From: Chenopodium formosanum
Taxonomy: Eukaryota > Streptophyta > Magnoliopsida > Caryophyllales > Amaranthaceae
NCBI GenBank assembly: GCA_024500155.1
Contig: CM044877.1
Location: 30,131,001 to 30,195,000, forward strand
Reading direction: 5' to 3'
DNA length: 64,000 bases
Shown here: in pieces, positions 21,514 through 32,960 of the stretch
Position numbering within the stretch: the first letter of the stretch is position 1
Layout of the letters: each line of letters opens with the position of its first letter
Position numbers and translations under genes: made by a program
The notes under the pieces: model-generated
What the model was told of the DNA's origin: nothing
Seen by the model: only the letters and a program-made list of their open reading frames with translations
The model's database searches: none

Positions 21514-23635
21514 ATGGAGAATTTTAATGAAAACATGGACAACTGCACTATTAAATTGAGAAGGTCTTACAAGACTTCTTTGGTAATATTATTTTTCTAT
21601 CTAATATAATTATAACAATCACTAGTAGAAAAAACGCATTAGGCAGCGGTTCAAACCCGGTCTAAGGCACCGGTTTGAACCGCTGCCTATTTGAGGGGTG
21701 CCAAAAACCCAATTTTTAGCACCGGTTCAAAACCGGTGCCATAGGGTTAAATAGGCACCGGTTAACCGGTGCCATAACTTCTGTTTTTTTTTTTTTTTTG
21801 GGAATTAAAGTCAATTGGCATCGGTTAACCGGCGCCAATTCATGTATTTTTTATAAATTTTTTTTTAGTTTGCTTTATCCACATACACACATAATATTTT
21901 ATCCACTTAAATGAAATGAATATTGATCAAAATTGATCATTAAATAAGAAATATAATCTGAAACATATAACAAGCTTGAATAATACGAAATATATTGATG
22001 ATTAAATTGTTATTTTATAATACAAAAAAATAAAATAAATTACAACATCAAAATCCAGAAAAAAAAAATTATAACATTAAAGAAAAAAAAAATTACACAT
22101 CAAAGAATAAAAAAACTACAACATTGAAATCAATATTCCAAAAGCAACACCTTGATTCTTCACCTGCATCAATTAAAACACCGACATTAATAAACTCACT
22201 GTAAACTAAAATTACGAAAATTAAGATTCAAACCAAGAAAAAAATTGAAATTCAAACCCAGAAAAAAATTAAGATTCAAACCTAGAAAAAAAATTAACAT
22301 TCAAACCCAGAAAAAAAAATTGAAATCGCAAAAAAAATAAATCGAAAAAAAATTAAATCAAAAAATGCCCAGAAATAAAAAAAAAACCCAGAAATGGAAA
22401 TAAATTGAAATCGAAAAAACCCAGATAAAAAATAAAAATTAAAAAACCTAGAAATCGAAAAACAAAAAAACAAAATCGAAAACAAAATATATTAAAATCG
22501 AATAAACAAAAACAAAAATCGAAAAAAAATTCAAAATCAAACATAAGAAAAAAAAATTACATAAATCAAAAAATAAAATATCAAAATCGAAAACAAAACA
22601 TATTATAATCGAATAAACAAAAATCAAAAAAAAAAATCAAAATTGAAAACGAAAAAAAAAATAACCTAGAAATCGAAAAACAAAAAATTAAAATCGAAAA
22701 CAAAATGTATTACAATCAAAATTGAAAACAAAATGTATTAAAATCAAAATCGAAAAAAATAAATCAAAATCAAACCGGTTCGTGGTGTTGCATGTGCTCG
22801 TGGTGGTCTCCGTGGTGGTGTTCGTGGTGGTGTTCGTGGTGGTCTTCGTGGTGGGCTTGAAGGAGAAGGAAAAGGAGACGTGGTAGCGAAATGGAAGGAG
22901 GAGGAGATGAGAAAGGGAAGGAGGAGATGAGAAAATCTGGTGAATGATGAGCGAAAGAGGAGGAGATGAGTGGTGAATGATGAGCGAAAGAGGAGGAGAA
23001 GAGGAGAGAGAAAGAGAAGGAGAGAAGAGGAGGGAGAAGCGGCAAGATGAGTGTAGGGTTTGGGGGGGGTTTATATATGGGAGGTTTTTTTTTAAATTAT
23101 AATAATGCTAAACCGGTTTTTTTATTAATTGAGGAGCGGTTCAATTGGCACCGGTTTAAACCGGTGCCCTTTTAGTTTTTGGCATCGGTTTAGGCCAAAC
23201 CGGTGCCTTTTCTCTTCTTCTAAAATCCCGCCCATTTCTGGACCGGTTTTGGGCACCGGTTTATCCTGAACCGGTGCCATATGGGGGGTGCCTAATGCTT
23301 TTTTTCTACTAGTGAATATTTATATTTACAAGTAATTGAATTTGTGTAATTAATGTGTGTTTTTGTATTTTCAGCCTCTTCCTGGAAAATGGAAATTGTT
23401 GCTACTTTTATTTAGAGATACGGCAAGAATATATTGAGGGAATGATGGACGACGTGTTTGGAACGTCAAGGTGTTGGGTGTGGAAGAAGAGACATGCAAG
23501 TACGGAGGATTATTCATTGTTGAAGAGTGGAAGGACTTTGTGGAAACAAACATTTTAGCAGTTGGAGAAACTCTGCATGTGTATTATAAAAGTAGAAGTT
23601 TTTATATTAGAGTTTTTGATAATGATGGCATCTAA
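21514..23635 (+). pseudogene. REM-like B3-domain gene, split by a CACTA element in its intron
   Basis: Exon 1 (21514-21582, MENFNENMDNCTIKLRRSYK...) ends at a GT donor. Exon 2 starts after ttttcag at 23375 and continues in the same phase to TAA at 23633. Exon 2 contains a typical second half of a B3 DNA-binding domain: GRRVWNVKV, ETCKYGGLFIV, EEWKDFVE, LAVGETLHVYY, FYIRVFD. REM-type B3 proteins bind DNA in the nucleus, often in reproductive development. The intron is 1792 bp; without the 1695-bp CACTA element and its 3-bp duplication it would be 94 bp, an ordinary plant intron. One in-frame TGA (about 23435) before GNDGRRVW breaks the protein. The whole product would be only about 110 residues, one B3 domain. 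Confidence 0.72.
21620..23314. mobile_element. Non-autonomous CACTA (En/Spm) DNA transposon
   Basis: The element starts CACTAGTAGAAAAAA and ends TTTTTTTCTACTAGTG, terminal inverted repeats that extend about 24 bp (…GCATTAGGC on both ends). It is flanked by a 3-bp duplication aat (21617-21619 and 23315-23317). Subterminal regions carry many copies of ggcaccggtt in both orientations, the usual transposase-binding arrangement of this superfamily. At 1695 bp with no transposase it needs an autonomous partner. Its middle is an A-rich quasi-repeat (about 22190-22760, aaatcgaaaa words) followed by a gtggtggt minisatellite (22790-22850). Confidence 0.93.
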
Positions 23636-24204
23636 GTCATTTAAATACTAGCTCTGTTTAAATGATGGTAAACAAATATGTTACTCTGTACTTGCATGTC
23701 TCTTCTTCCACACCCATCAAAGTATGAAAATTGCTTACTACTATAAATATGTCTTAAAACATCGCTTCTATAAGAAATAATACAAGGTTACTCAGCTATT
23801 TTATCAACTGGAACTTTAGATGGAACTCACCTAATGTCGTTATTATTGGATGAATCCAATTAATAAAATCAACCTTATGTTACCGTTATTGTTGGATAAA
23901 ATAGGTACTACAGTTTATTTACAACATTTGGTAATTATCGTATTCTATTTTACATTTTCTTCTTCATGTAGAAGAGTATCAAATACGAGTAGTAAATTCT
24001 TCATGTTAAGGGAAATTAAAATCTTAAGTCATCCTAATGTTGTCTCTTTCTGAAAATTTGCATGATACTTACCAAATATCGTTATTGTTGGATAAAATAG
24101 GTACTTCTGTTTTTCAGAATTTTGTAGTTATCAGATTCTATTGCAGATTTAACTTCTTCCTGCAGAATAGTATCAAATACGAGTAGTATATTATTTATGT
24201 TAAG
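23636..24204 (+). repeat. Local repeat units downstream of the B3 remnant
   Basis: Two related units of about 190 bp share ttggataaaataggtact, a pyrimidine-rich middle, and tatcaaatacgagtagta (about 23890-24010 and 24085-24200). Related copies occur at 40841-40976 and, inverted, at 41484-41628. A palindrome attggatgaatccaat lies at 23845-23860. The units mark host DNA on both sides of element D. Confidence 0.7.
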
Positions 24205-24659
24205 GCCAATTAATGTGCAAGGTGAACTGCTGAAAACTCCTGCAGCCATTGAAAATGAGATAACAAGGTTCTATATGGATTTACTTGGCTCTAGGGATGC
24301 TTTTCTTCCCGTGGTTGATTTGATTATTATGAGAATAAGGAGACAATTATCTAGAGCTTCTCAAGACTCCCTCATTGCCCTATTAATACTAAAGAAATTG
24401 ATATTGCTCTTAAAGGGATACACCATACCATGGCCCCTGGTATTGATGGTTTCAATGCACTTTTCTTCAAGAAAACTTGGGAGATTGTGAGGTCTGGAGT
24501 TTATGCAATTGTTCTGGAATATTTTAATACTGGTAAAATGCTGAGGCATTGGAATTGTACTACTTTTAACATAGTTTCCAAGGTGTAGAATCCGTCTTAT
24601 GCTAAAGATATTAGGCCAATTGCTTACTGCATAGTCCTATATAAACTGATCTCAAAAAC
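24205..24659 (+). pseudogene. LINE (L1-type) reverse transcriptase fragment
   Basis: Reading across a frameshift near 24370 gives AAIENEITRFYMDLLGS, then MAPGIDGFNALFFKKTWEIV, TGKMLRHWNCTTFN, NPSYAKDIRPIAYC and LYKLISK. This is the N-terminal and finger part of a plant non-LTR RT (the APGIDGF and RPIA motifs). A TAG lies after IVSKV. Both ends are missing; the right end meets a copia LTR. Confidence 0.85.
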
Positions 24660-24895
24660 TGAACCGAATTTTCGAAAACTTCAGAGAAATTACAGAGAAA
24701 ACTTGAAGAAGAAGAAAATAGAATATGATTTATTATATGTGAATGAATATTATTACATCACATTTGGGTATATATACTACAATAATAAATAATTCAGAAC
24801 ATTCTAGAGAAGTCTAGAAGCAAATACAGAAGTAGAAAGAAGTTAGTTACAATAGAATTGGTGCAAGTTGTTGTAGCTTGTAACTAGCTCTAACA
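24660..24895 (-). repeat. Solo LTR of a copia element
   Basis: A 236-bp segment that on the minus strand starts TGTTAGAGCTAG and ends CGGTTCA. Its last 50 bp (ttttctctgtaatttctctg, minus strand) match the LTR end of element G at about 62885-62925. No internal region is attached, so I read it as a solo or broken LTR. I could not find a matching target duplication, which lowers confidence in the exact ends. Confidence 0.6.
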
Positions 24896-25110
24896 AATTA
24901 AGGCTGACGTGGCAGTCTTAGTTCTGATGTCCAATACGACATATTTGTAGTAGTATGTAATATTCTAATTCATTATATGATATTTCCATAAACTAATGTA
25001 TGCTTTTTATCTAAGTCATCCTAATGTTGGCTCTGTCCGAAAATTTACATGGTACTTAACAAATATCGTAATAATTGGATGAATCCAATTATTTCAAAAA
25101 GGAGTCATGT
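24896..25110. other. Host DNA between solo LTR and element D
   Basis: It contains acatatttgtagtagtatg and the palindromic attggatgaatccaat (25074-25089), both present again on the far side of element D (about 40575 and 40759). No gene is visible. Confidence 0.55.
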
Positions 25111-25304
25111 GTAACTGATAAGTGGCATTTATGCCACTCTTTTATCCTTTTTCTCTATGGATTCTCCCCTCATTTGCACTTGTTTGGCCCTTTTTCTAAG
25201 CATTTTTACTTAGTTTTGCTTCCTCTTTTCTTCTCCCTTGTCTTCCCTTCTCTTAGTCTTCTCGCTTTGTTTTTATTTTGATTTCCATGCTTTGGTTTTG
25301 TAGG

Positions 25305-25620
25305 TATTATGTGCGCGAGGTGCTGTGCAGCTTCTGTTCGAGCGCGCATATTAGGATGTGCAGGCGCGTAGCCCTGTCAGAACCTGCACAGCCAGACAAA
25401 AGAAACAGAGCCTAATCAAAGAGTTTGCGCGACCTTGTGCGCGACTTGTGTGCAGGCGCACACATTTGATGCGCGGGCGCGCAGGACTAATGTGCGGGTG
25501 CGCTCATTTTCCCTGTACCCTCAAAGTTACGGCCACGCACTACGCTTAGAGGGCGCACACACATTCCGTACGGGCGCGCAACTCATCTTTGCGGGCGCGC
25601 ACGGCTGGGTTTCCGATTTA
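25305..25620. repeat. GC-rich word array in U3 of LTR D
   Basis: Repeated words of the type gtgcgggcgcgca, gtttgcgcgacc and gtgcaggcgcaca are spaced by AT-richer linkers. It contains the marker ctgtcagaacctgcaca (25374). The 3' LTR copy is at 37853-38120. The array ends about 45 bp before the TATA/microsatellite. Confidence 0.8.
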
Positions 25621-25661
25621 TTTGCGCCTTGTTGTCCAAGTCTCTTTCTTTTGGGGGGAGC

Positions 25662-25663
<2 letters not shown>

Positions 25664-25728
<65 letters not shown>
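25664..25728 (+). promoter_or_regulatory. TATA region of LTR D, expanded to an AC/AT microsatellite
   Basis: (AC)n then (AT)n, about 65 bp. The 3' LTR has only ccatatatatatagacggg at the same place (TATA box about 38173-38184), so this is a repeat expansion at the promoter core. ORFs reading through it are artefacts. Confidence 0.7.
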
Positions 25729-25732
<4 letters not shown>

Positions 25733-26786
25733 CTCTTTGTAATAGAAAACACTTAGTACTAATTCCATAGAACATTAGCCTAATCTAGAGAGAGAAAATA
25801 GATAGTTATTCAAGCTTCCTTTATTGTATTCAACTTTGCTCAAGCTTTAATCTTCCATTAATCAAGCAAGTATCCAAGTTTTCATCTTTCTTTAATCCTT
25901 TCTTTAGTTATCTCTTCTCCTTTCCTTTAAAATTATTTATTTGTTTTATTGTTACTTATTTTTGTCAATCTTATTAGTTTATCTAGTTATTATTGATTTC
26001 ATATATTTCAAACATGTTTTGTTTTGAGTTTTTTGTGTTTATTTCTAGTTTTGATATCATGTTTATTCCCCCTTTTCTAGGCTAATCTCTTAGCTAGGGG
26101 AAGGGGGTGTGAAATATGCATTGAATGATGGATGAATGATGATAGTTGGATTGATTACATGCCTTAAATTGATGAAAGACATGATTTTTAATGGCTTGAG
26201 ATTATTGTTGCACTTTATTTGATTGCCTTCTAGTTTAAATGCATGAAAATGATTTGAACTAGATTAAGATCACCTCTATTTTAATGATTACATGAGAATG
26301 AGTTGTTAAAATGGAGTTTTATTTATTGTGCTTCTTTATTCTCTTGATTTGCTTGTGTCTAATAGGATGCATGAGAATGATCCTAATTAGCATAGACATC
26401 TTTCATTTATTTGCCTTGACTATTGCATGAGAATGAATTGTTTAGGTAGAATCTTGTGTTCTTTGGCATGTTCATCATGATAACTATCATTGTTCCCCTC
26501 TTTCTAATCATGTTTGACACCCCCGAACCCCTAGCGTCGTTCTCTCTCGATTTTAATCATCTTTATCTTGTTTGTTTATAGTTCTAGTGTTTACAATCCA
26601 AAAAAACCAATAAAACAATCCCCTTTTCACTCTTGCATTAGTGATATTTGATGTTGAATTAGCGTGCTTCCCTAGTGGTTCGACCCTTTACTTGCCACTA
26701 ACTAGTTTAGTGTAGGTTTAGATATTATAAATGATTAATTTGGTTAGGGTGGTAGCATAAAGACTTATCTTATCCCTATCAAATTT

Positions 26787-26804
26787 TGGCGCCGTTGCCG
26801 GGGA
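26787..26804 (+). other. Primer-binding site of element D
   Basis: TGGCGCCGTTGCCGGGGA, five bases after the LTR end; this is the tRNA-Asp-type site common to Athila elements. Confidence 0.9.
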
Positions 26805-26923
26805 AGCGGCTCATTTAGCGAATATTATTGCTTTTGTTAGAGTCATTTTGCTTTTTTTCTTTTTCTTTTTTCTGTTTTATCATCCTTGTCATTGATTGTT
26901 AATTGTTTGCTTAGCTTTGGTGA

Positions 26924-28033
26924 ATGCTTAGGAGGTCTCAAGGAGCACCCTCACATCAAATTGACCACAAAATCAACCGAACCTTGAGACAAGTCCGTAG
27001 GCTTTATCAAGACGAGGGAAGAGGTTTTGGAGATATAGTTGATAGTGAGAGTGATACTTACTCTTCAGTTCACTACGCGAATCAATGGCGGGACAAGAGA
27101 ATGATGTCTGGTTTCGTGAGTTCGGAAATCTAGAGGATTATGAGCTCACGGGAGGGATTTTGCTACCCGTCACGGAAACCAACTTCTCAATCCATCCACA
27201 ATATACTCGAATGGTCCAATCGGAGCAATTTTCTGAAAGTGCAAGTGAGGACCCTATTAAACATTTTGAACGATTCCTTGAATTGTGCGCAATGATGCAA
27301 ACCAATGAAGTGAGTCAAAACTACATTCGTATGCAACTTTTCTGACAATCTATTACCGGACGAGCAAAGAAATGACTAAAGCAAGTAAAGCCTAACTCTC
27401 TCACAACAAGGAGGGAGGTTGTAAAGGCGTTCTTGAAGCGCTTTATCTCCGAAGAGAAGACCGCCGAAATGAGAAAGAAAATTGCATCATTTGAGCAAGA
27501 GGCCGATAAAAGTCTTGGTGAAGCATGTGAGAGATTCAAAGAGTTGGTGTAAGCAATTTGGATACGGTTTGCTCATGCGGTTTTTCTACGACAGATTGGA
27601 GCCCATGTCAAGAGCCAATTTGGATACGGGGGCGGGTGGTCAATTATTCAAGATCCCTCAAAATCAAGTTGAAGCCATAATAGAAGAGGTAGCAAAGAAT
27701 TACTCTTGGGGGTGCCGAAGAAGAAACGCTCCAAAGAGAGGTGGTATTTACGAATTGAAGAAAGTTGATCAATTACAACATCAAATTGATCAACTAACAA
27801 AAGGGCTTTACAAATTAAACACGAGTGTGAACGCAAGTTCAAGTGGTGGAGCAAGCTCTTCTCAAGTTAAATCTTTCTCTTGTCAAAATTGTGGAGGAAC
27901 AAACCATGATACATCCTATTGTGGAGGTTTAAGCCCCGAACATGTAGCGACATACAACACAAGGCAAGAAGGATTTAGAGGAAGCGGCGGTGGAGTAGCT
28001 TGGAGACAACCACCACCCGGGTTTGTACCTTAA
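26924..28033 (+). pseudogene. Gag of element D, broken
   Basis: Starts MLRRSQGAPSHQIDHKINRT, then shifts frame near 27085. The Gag core is seen as PIKHFERFLELCAMM, NYIRMQLF, TTRREVVKAFLKRFISEEKT and SLGEACERFKELV. Another shift near 27550 leads to LMRFFYDRLEPMSRANLDTG and EEVAKNYSWG. A standard CCHC knuckle CQNCGGTNHDTSYC is at about 27880-27922, unlike the His-containing knuckles of the Tat elements here. In-frame stops occur after MQLF (27343) and elsewhere. Gag would form the particle in the cytoplasm. Confidence 0.85.
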
Positions 28034-29392
28034 CCTCAACAATGGAACCTACATGCTCAACCTTCCTATAACTCCAATCCTCAATATCAAAATCCACCTC
28101 CATCTCAACCCCAAAACCCAAGAGGAAGCTATCCAAGGAACAACCAATACAACAATCAAACTCAAGCACCTCAAAGAAACCATCAAGAACAAGCACCTCA
28201 AGCGGAGCTAACTCAAACTTAACTCCTCCAAGCCATGCATAAGCAAATGCAATCTTTTGGGCAACAAATGCAAGAGATAATAGCTCACAACAAGATGGTT
28301 GATTCACAACTAGCTCAATTGGCCGAGATAACTCCTTTTAGTTCACCATCCACTCTACCCGGACAACCACAACCTAACCCATCTCATAATCCAAAACCCG
28401 ATACATGCAAGGTGATCACATTGAGGTCGGGAACTTCCTATGAAGGACCAAATGAAGGGGATAGTGAGGAAAAGAAGGGAGGAGAGGAGAGTGTGAATGA
28501 AAACAAGAGAGGTGAGAAAGAAAAAGGTGATGAGATAGATGGAGGTTTGGAGAAGAAGAAGATTGACAATGAGAAGACAACTTCAATTCCTAGTGAGGCT
28601 AGGAATCTTGATGGACTGGTTCCTTTTCCCGCTCGACTTGCGGAGAGAAAGTTGAATGACAAGTTCACAAAATTTCTTAGTGTCATGAAGAATTTGCATA
28701 TCAACCTCCCTTTTCTTGAAGTTGTGACACAAATGCCATCTTATTCCAAGTTCCTCAAAGATATTCTCACCAACAAGAGGAAGCTCAATGATGAGCTTAT
28801 CACCCTTCCACATCAAGTGAGTGCTCTTGTCCAACATAAGATGCCCAAGAAGGAAAAAGACCCGGAAAGTTTCACTTTGCCGGTGAAAATTGGGAACATG
28901 GAAGCTAGGGGCGCCTTAGCTGATCTTGGAGCAAGTGTTAGTTTAATCCCTCTATACATTGCTCAAAAACTCAATATTGAGATGATCCCTACAAGTAAGA
29001 CAATTCAATTGGCCGATCGATCGGTGAAATTACCTTGTGGAGAGCTTGAGGATGTTCCAATTCAAGTGGGACACATCTACGTGCCTTGTGAATTTGTAGT
29101 GATAGATATCAAGGAAGATTTTAACACTCCTTTGATTTTGGGACGTGAAGCTCTTAAAACTTTGGGGGCGATCATCAATTGCAAGAACAACACCATCACT
29201 TGTGAAGTGGCCGATGAAAAAATTGTCTTTGAATTTTCAAAGTTGCTCAAGACCCCCATGGTTCAAAAATGCTATAGAGTTGATGTTATAAATGAGGAGC
29301 TAGATCGCTCGGAGAGGATCGTGATGAGGCCTCAAGATCCAATGATTGAAGCCCTTACATGCAAAGAAGAGTTCCACTCTCAAGAGGCTTAA
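28034..29392 (+). pseudogene. Protease region of element D
   Basis: A Gln- and Pro-rich linker leads into a 385-codon open frame from 28235. HNKMVDSQLAQLAE and PDTCKVITLRSGT are typical of Athila polyproteins. An acidic and basic low-complexity stretch follows (28440-28570). Then comes LVPFPARLAERKLNDKFTKF, and the aspartic protease with GALADLGASVSLIP (about 28908), VEL-like strand ADRSVKLPCGELEDV, and PLILGREALKTLGA. D-L-G-A-S is the usual active-site form in this lineage. This is the longest intact frame in the element. It ends at TAA 29390-29392, with a further stop just downstream at 29420. Confidence 0.86.
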
Positions 29393-29476
29393 GAATTTGT
29401 CATGGCAATGGAGGAATCCTGAAAGGAGGAAGTTGAACAACAAGTTGAGACCGATCTTGAGTCCAAGGAGGAGAAA

Positions 29477-30960
29477 TTGGAGGAGAGTTCTAAGCCTCCT
29501 CCCAAGGTAGAACTCAAGCCCCTTCCCCCTTCTTTGAAATATGCTTTTCTTGATAAGGAGGGAAAACACCCTATTATTGTCAATGCTACCCTAGATGGTC
29601 TTAATTTGGAAAAACTTCTTGATGTTTTAAGGAAATATGGGGATGTGATAGGGTATAACATTGATGATATTAAAGGTATTAGCCCTTCTTTATGCATGCA
29701 TCGTATTCATCTTGAAGATGATCATTCCACCTCCATTGAACCTCAAAGAAGGTTAAACCCCCACCTTCCAGAGGTTATGAAGAAAGAAATTTTGACACTA
29801 CGTGAGGCGAGGATCATCTATGCTATCTCCGATAGCAAATGGGTTAGCCCGGTTCATGTGGTTCCAAAGAAGGGTGGAATGACCATAATCAAGGATGAAA
29901 AAGGAGAGGAAATCTCCACCCGGACGGTGACCGGGTGGAGAATGTGCATTGACTATAGGAGATTGATTAAAAACACCAAGAAAGATCATTTTCCTCTCCC
30001 TTTCATGGACCAAATTCTTGAAAGGCTTTCTAACCATGCTTTCTTTTGTTTCTAGGATGGGTATTCCGGATTTTTCCAAATTCCTATCCATCCAAGTGAT
30101 CAAGAGAAAACTACTTTCACATGTCCATATGGGACATTTGCATACCGAAGAATGCCATTCGGATTATGCAATGCTCCCTCTAATTTTCAAAGATGCATGA
30201 CTTTCATTTTCTCTCAGATGCTTGAAAAAGAAATTGAGGTTGTCAGGGATGATTTTAGTGTTGGTGGCTTGTCTTTTGACACTTGTCTTTTTAACCTTGA
30301 AAAGTTTTGAAAAGGTGTCAAGAGACGAGTTTGGTTTTAAATTGGGAAAAGTGCCATTTTATAATTGAGGAGGGCATTGTCCTCGGCCATAAGGTTTCAA
30401 AAAATGGTATTGAAGTAGATCCGGCTAAGGTTTTGGTGATTGAAAAGTTGCCCCCTCCTACTTCCATTACGGGGTACGGGCTTTTCTTAGGCATCCCGAT
30501 TTTTACCGGAGGTTTATCAAAGATTTTTCTTCAATCGCCAAACCCTTGACCGAATTACTCAAAAAAGAGGTTGTTTTTTTACTTCAATAAGGCTTGCCTT
30601 GAGGCGTTTCGTAAGCTCAAGGAAGCTCTCATTTCTTCTCCCGTTATGCAAGCTCCGGATTGGAGCTTGCCTTTTGAGCTAATGTGCGATGCTAGTGACT
30701 TTGCAGTAGGTGTCGTTCTTGGTCAAAAGAAACAAGGAAAATCATGTGTCATCTATTACGCAAGTCGGACACTAGATGAGGCTCAAAGGAATTACACAAC
30801 AATGGAGAAAGAGATGTTAGCGGTAGTGTTTGCATTCGATAAGTATCAGTCCTATATCATATGCTCAAAAGTTATCGTGTACACGGATCACATTACGGTG
30901 CGGTATCTCATGACCAAGAAAGAAGCAAAGCCTCGCTTGATCCGTTAGGTTCTCTCTCTC
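29477..30960 (+). pseudogene. Reverse transcriptase and RNase H of element D, broken
   Basis: RT motifs in order: SKWVSPVHVVPKKGGMT, GWRMCIDYRRL, DHFPLPFMDQILERL, GYSGFFQIPIHP, TTFTCPYGTFAYRRMPFGL, then the catalytic box as VRDDFSV (about 30237-30260). The Met of the usual M-D-D is Arg. Stops occur at 30053 and around 30307, and frames change several times. RNase H follows with [45 protein letters not shown] and [11 protein letters not shown], ending at TAG near 30946. Such an enzyme would copy element RNA into DNA; this copy cannot. Confidence 0.88.
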
Positions 30961-30972
30961 CAAGACTTTCAC

Positions 30973-32411
30973 ATGGAAATGAGGGACAAGAAGGGAGCGG
31001 AGAACTATGTAGCGGATCATTTGTCTAGGCTACCATTTGAAAATAAGGAGGGTGTACCGGTTAATGATGAGATAGGATTCGAGGCTCTCATGGCTTTGGG
31101 GTCAACTTCTACCCCTTGGTACGCGGATATAGCCAACTATCTCGCATGTGGAGTCGTTCCCCCGAAGTACTCTTCTCAACAAAAGAAGGAGTTTTTCAAG
31201 GAGGTGAGAAGATACTTTTGGAATGACCCATACCTATTCAAGCAATGTGGAGATGGCCTTTATCGGAAGTGCGTTCCAGATCATGAAATTCAAGGTGTTC
31301 TTGAGCATTGCCACTCACTACCATGTGGAGGACATGGTGGTGTTGACAAAACAATGCTAAAAATCTCTCAATCCTTATTGTGGTGGCCGACAATGCATAG
31401 AGACGCCCACCAATTTGTTGCGCAATGTGATAGATGTCAAAGGAGCAGAGGCATTACCAAGAGGGACGAAATGCCCCAACAAAGTGTTTTAGAAGTTTAA
31501 CCCTTCGATGTTTGGGGGGTGGATTTTATAGGGCCTTTCGTTTCTTTTTGTGGGAATCTATATATCTTGGTAGCGGTCGATTATGTGACAAAATGGGTTG
31601 AAGGCATACCTTCACCTACCAATGATCACAAGGTTGTGCTTAAGCTCCTAAAGAATATCATCTTTTCTAGGTTTGGAGTTTTGAGGGTGCTAATTAGTGA
31701 TGGAGGCTCCCATTTCGCCAAAAAGCAATTTGAAGATCTTCTCAAGAGGTATAGCGTTCATCACAAGGTTGGATTACCTTACCACCCTCAAACTCAAGGA
31801 CAAGTGGAGGTCTCGAATCGTGAAATCAATAATCTTCTTGAAAAGATGGTGAAAAAATCAAGGAAAGATTGGTCTCTCAAACTTGATGACACACTATGGG
31901 CTCTAAGGACGGCGTACAAGACTCCAATCGGCACGACCCCCTATAGGTTGGTCTATGGAAAGGCTTGTCACTTGCCGGTTGAGTTGGAATACAAGGCTTG
32001 GTGGGCCATCAAAGAGCTCAATATGGATTTATTGTTGGCCGGTGAAAAGAGATTGCTTAAGCTCAATGAACTTGAAGAGCTTAGAGATGATGCTTATGAA
32101 AGCTCAAGGTTATATAAGGAGAAGAACAAAAGTGGCATGACCAACATATTCGAAACAAGAACTTTAAGGTTGGAGACAAGGTTTTGCTTTTCAACTCAAG
32201 GCTTCGTTTGTTTCCGGGTAAACTCAAGTCAAAGTGGTCGGGTCCTTTTGTGATATCAAAGACTACTCCTTATGGCTCCTTTGATTTAGATGCGGATGGT
32301 AACAAGTTTATGGTTAATGGTCATCGTCTAAAGCATTACTTTTGCAAGGAAGAAGTTAGTATCATCGAATGTATATTGCTTGATCCTTTGGATCCCAAGC
32401 CTCCCACTTGA
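30973..32411 (+). pseudogene. Integrase of element D
   Basis: Continues from RNase H with ENYVADHLSRLP. The zinc-binding part has HCHSLPCGGHGG and CDRCQRSRG. The catalytic core shows WGVDFIGPF (first Asp), LISDGGSHF (second Asp) and [16 protein letters not shown] (Glu). [22 protein letters not shown] and a C-terminal segment with [12 protein letters not shown] complete it. A TAA lies before PFDVWGVDF (31498-31500), and the frame shifts near 32180. The D-D-E residues are all present, so decay is limited to frame breaks. Confidence 0.88.
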
Positions 32412-32639
32412 AGGATTTTTCTCATGGTCAAGCTAGTGACCTCATAAAGAAGCGCTTCTCGGGAGGCAACCCGAGTTTTAACTCCTTTCTAATCTTTTTT
32501 TTTTAGAATATTCCGATTACACTTTCTCCTTTTTGAATTTGAATTTGAATTTAATTATTTTTTTCACCTTTTTGGTTAATAGGTGTTTGGATGATGAAGG
32601 AACAAGGATTTTCTATTTCGAAGATGTGAGGATAAATCG

Positions 32640-32960
32640 AAATTACTCTGTGCGGCCCTGTACGCGACATCTGTGCGGACACGCAATGTGATTTGTGTGG
32701 GCGCGCCGGTACTGTCAGAACCCGCACAAATTAATTCACAAATTAAAGCTCGAGGCAGAAAGTTTGCACGACTTGCTGTGCGACCTATGTGCGGGCGCGC
32801 ATGGTTTCTGTGTGTGCGCGCGTTCACTGTCAAAACCCGCACAGATTTAATCAAAAGTTGAGGTTCGAGACAGAGAGTTTGCGCGACCTAGTGCGCGACC
32901 TAGTGCGGGCGCACAACTCATCTGTGCGGGCGCAGCTCACCTGTGCAGGCGCGCAGAGCG
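32640..32960. repeat. U3-type GC word array repeated inside element D
   Basis: Two tandem units of about 115 bp begin ctgtcagaacccgcaca (32712) and ctgtcaaaacccgcaca (32827). Each is followed by agttt-gcgcgac and tgtgcgggcgc words. The same marker and order occur in both LTRs (25374 and 37918). The array lies between integrase and the env-position ORF. Confidence 0.82.

Larger units (their letters stand above)
25116..26781 (+). repeat. 5' LTR of element D
   Basis: This LTR is 1666 bp and pairs with 37616-39242. It differs by a long AC/AT microsatellite at the TATA position, by lacking about 40 bp after attatgtgc (25312), and by scattered substitutions. Confidence 0.95.

Noticed and set aside
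22294..22544. Phe-rich minus-strand ORFs
   Set aside because: By-product of the A-rich quasi-repeat.
22770..23045. His-rich ORF in the CACTA element
   Set aside because: Produced by the gtggtggt minisatellite; no transposase motif.
25527..25775. ORFs with Tyr-Ile and Cys-Val repeats
   Set aside because: Translations of the AC/AT microsatellite in LTR D.
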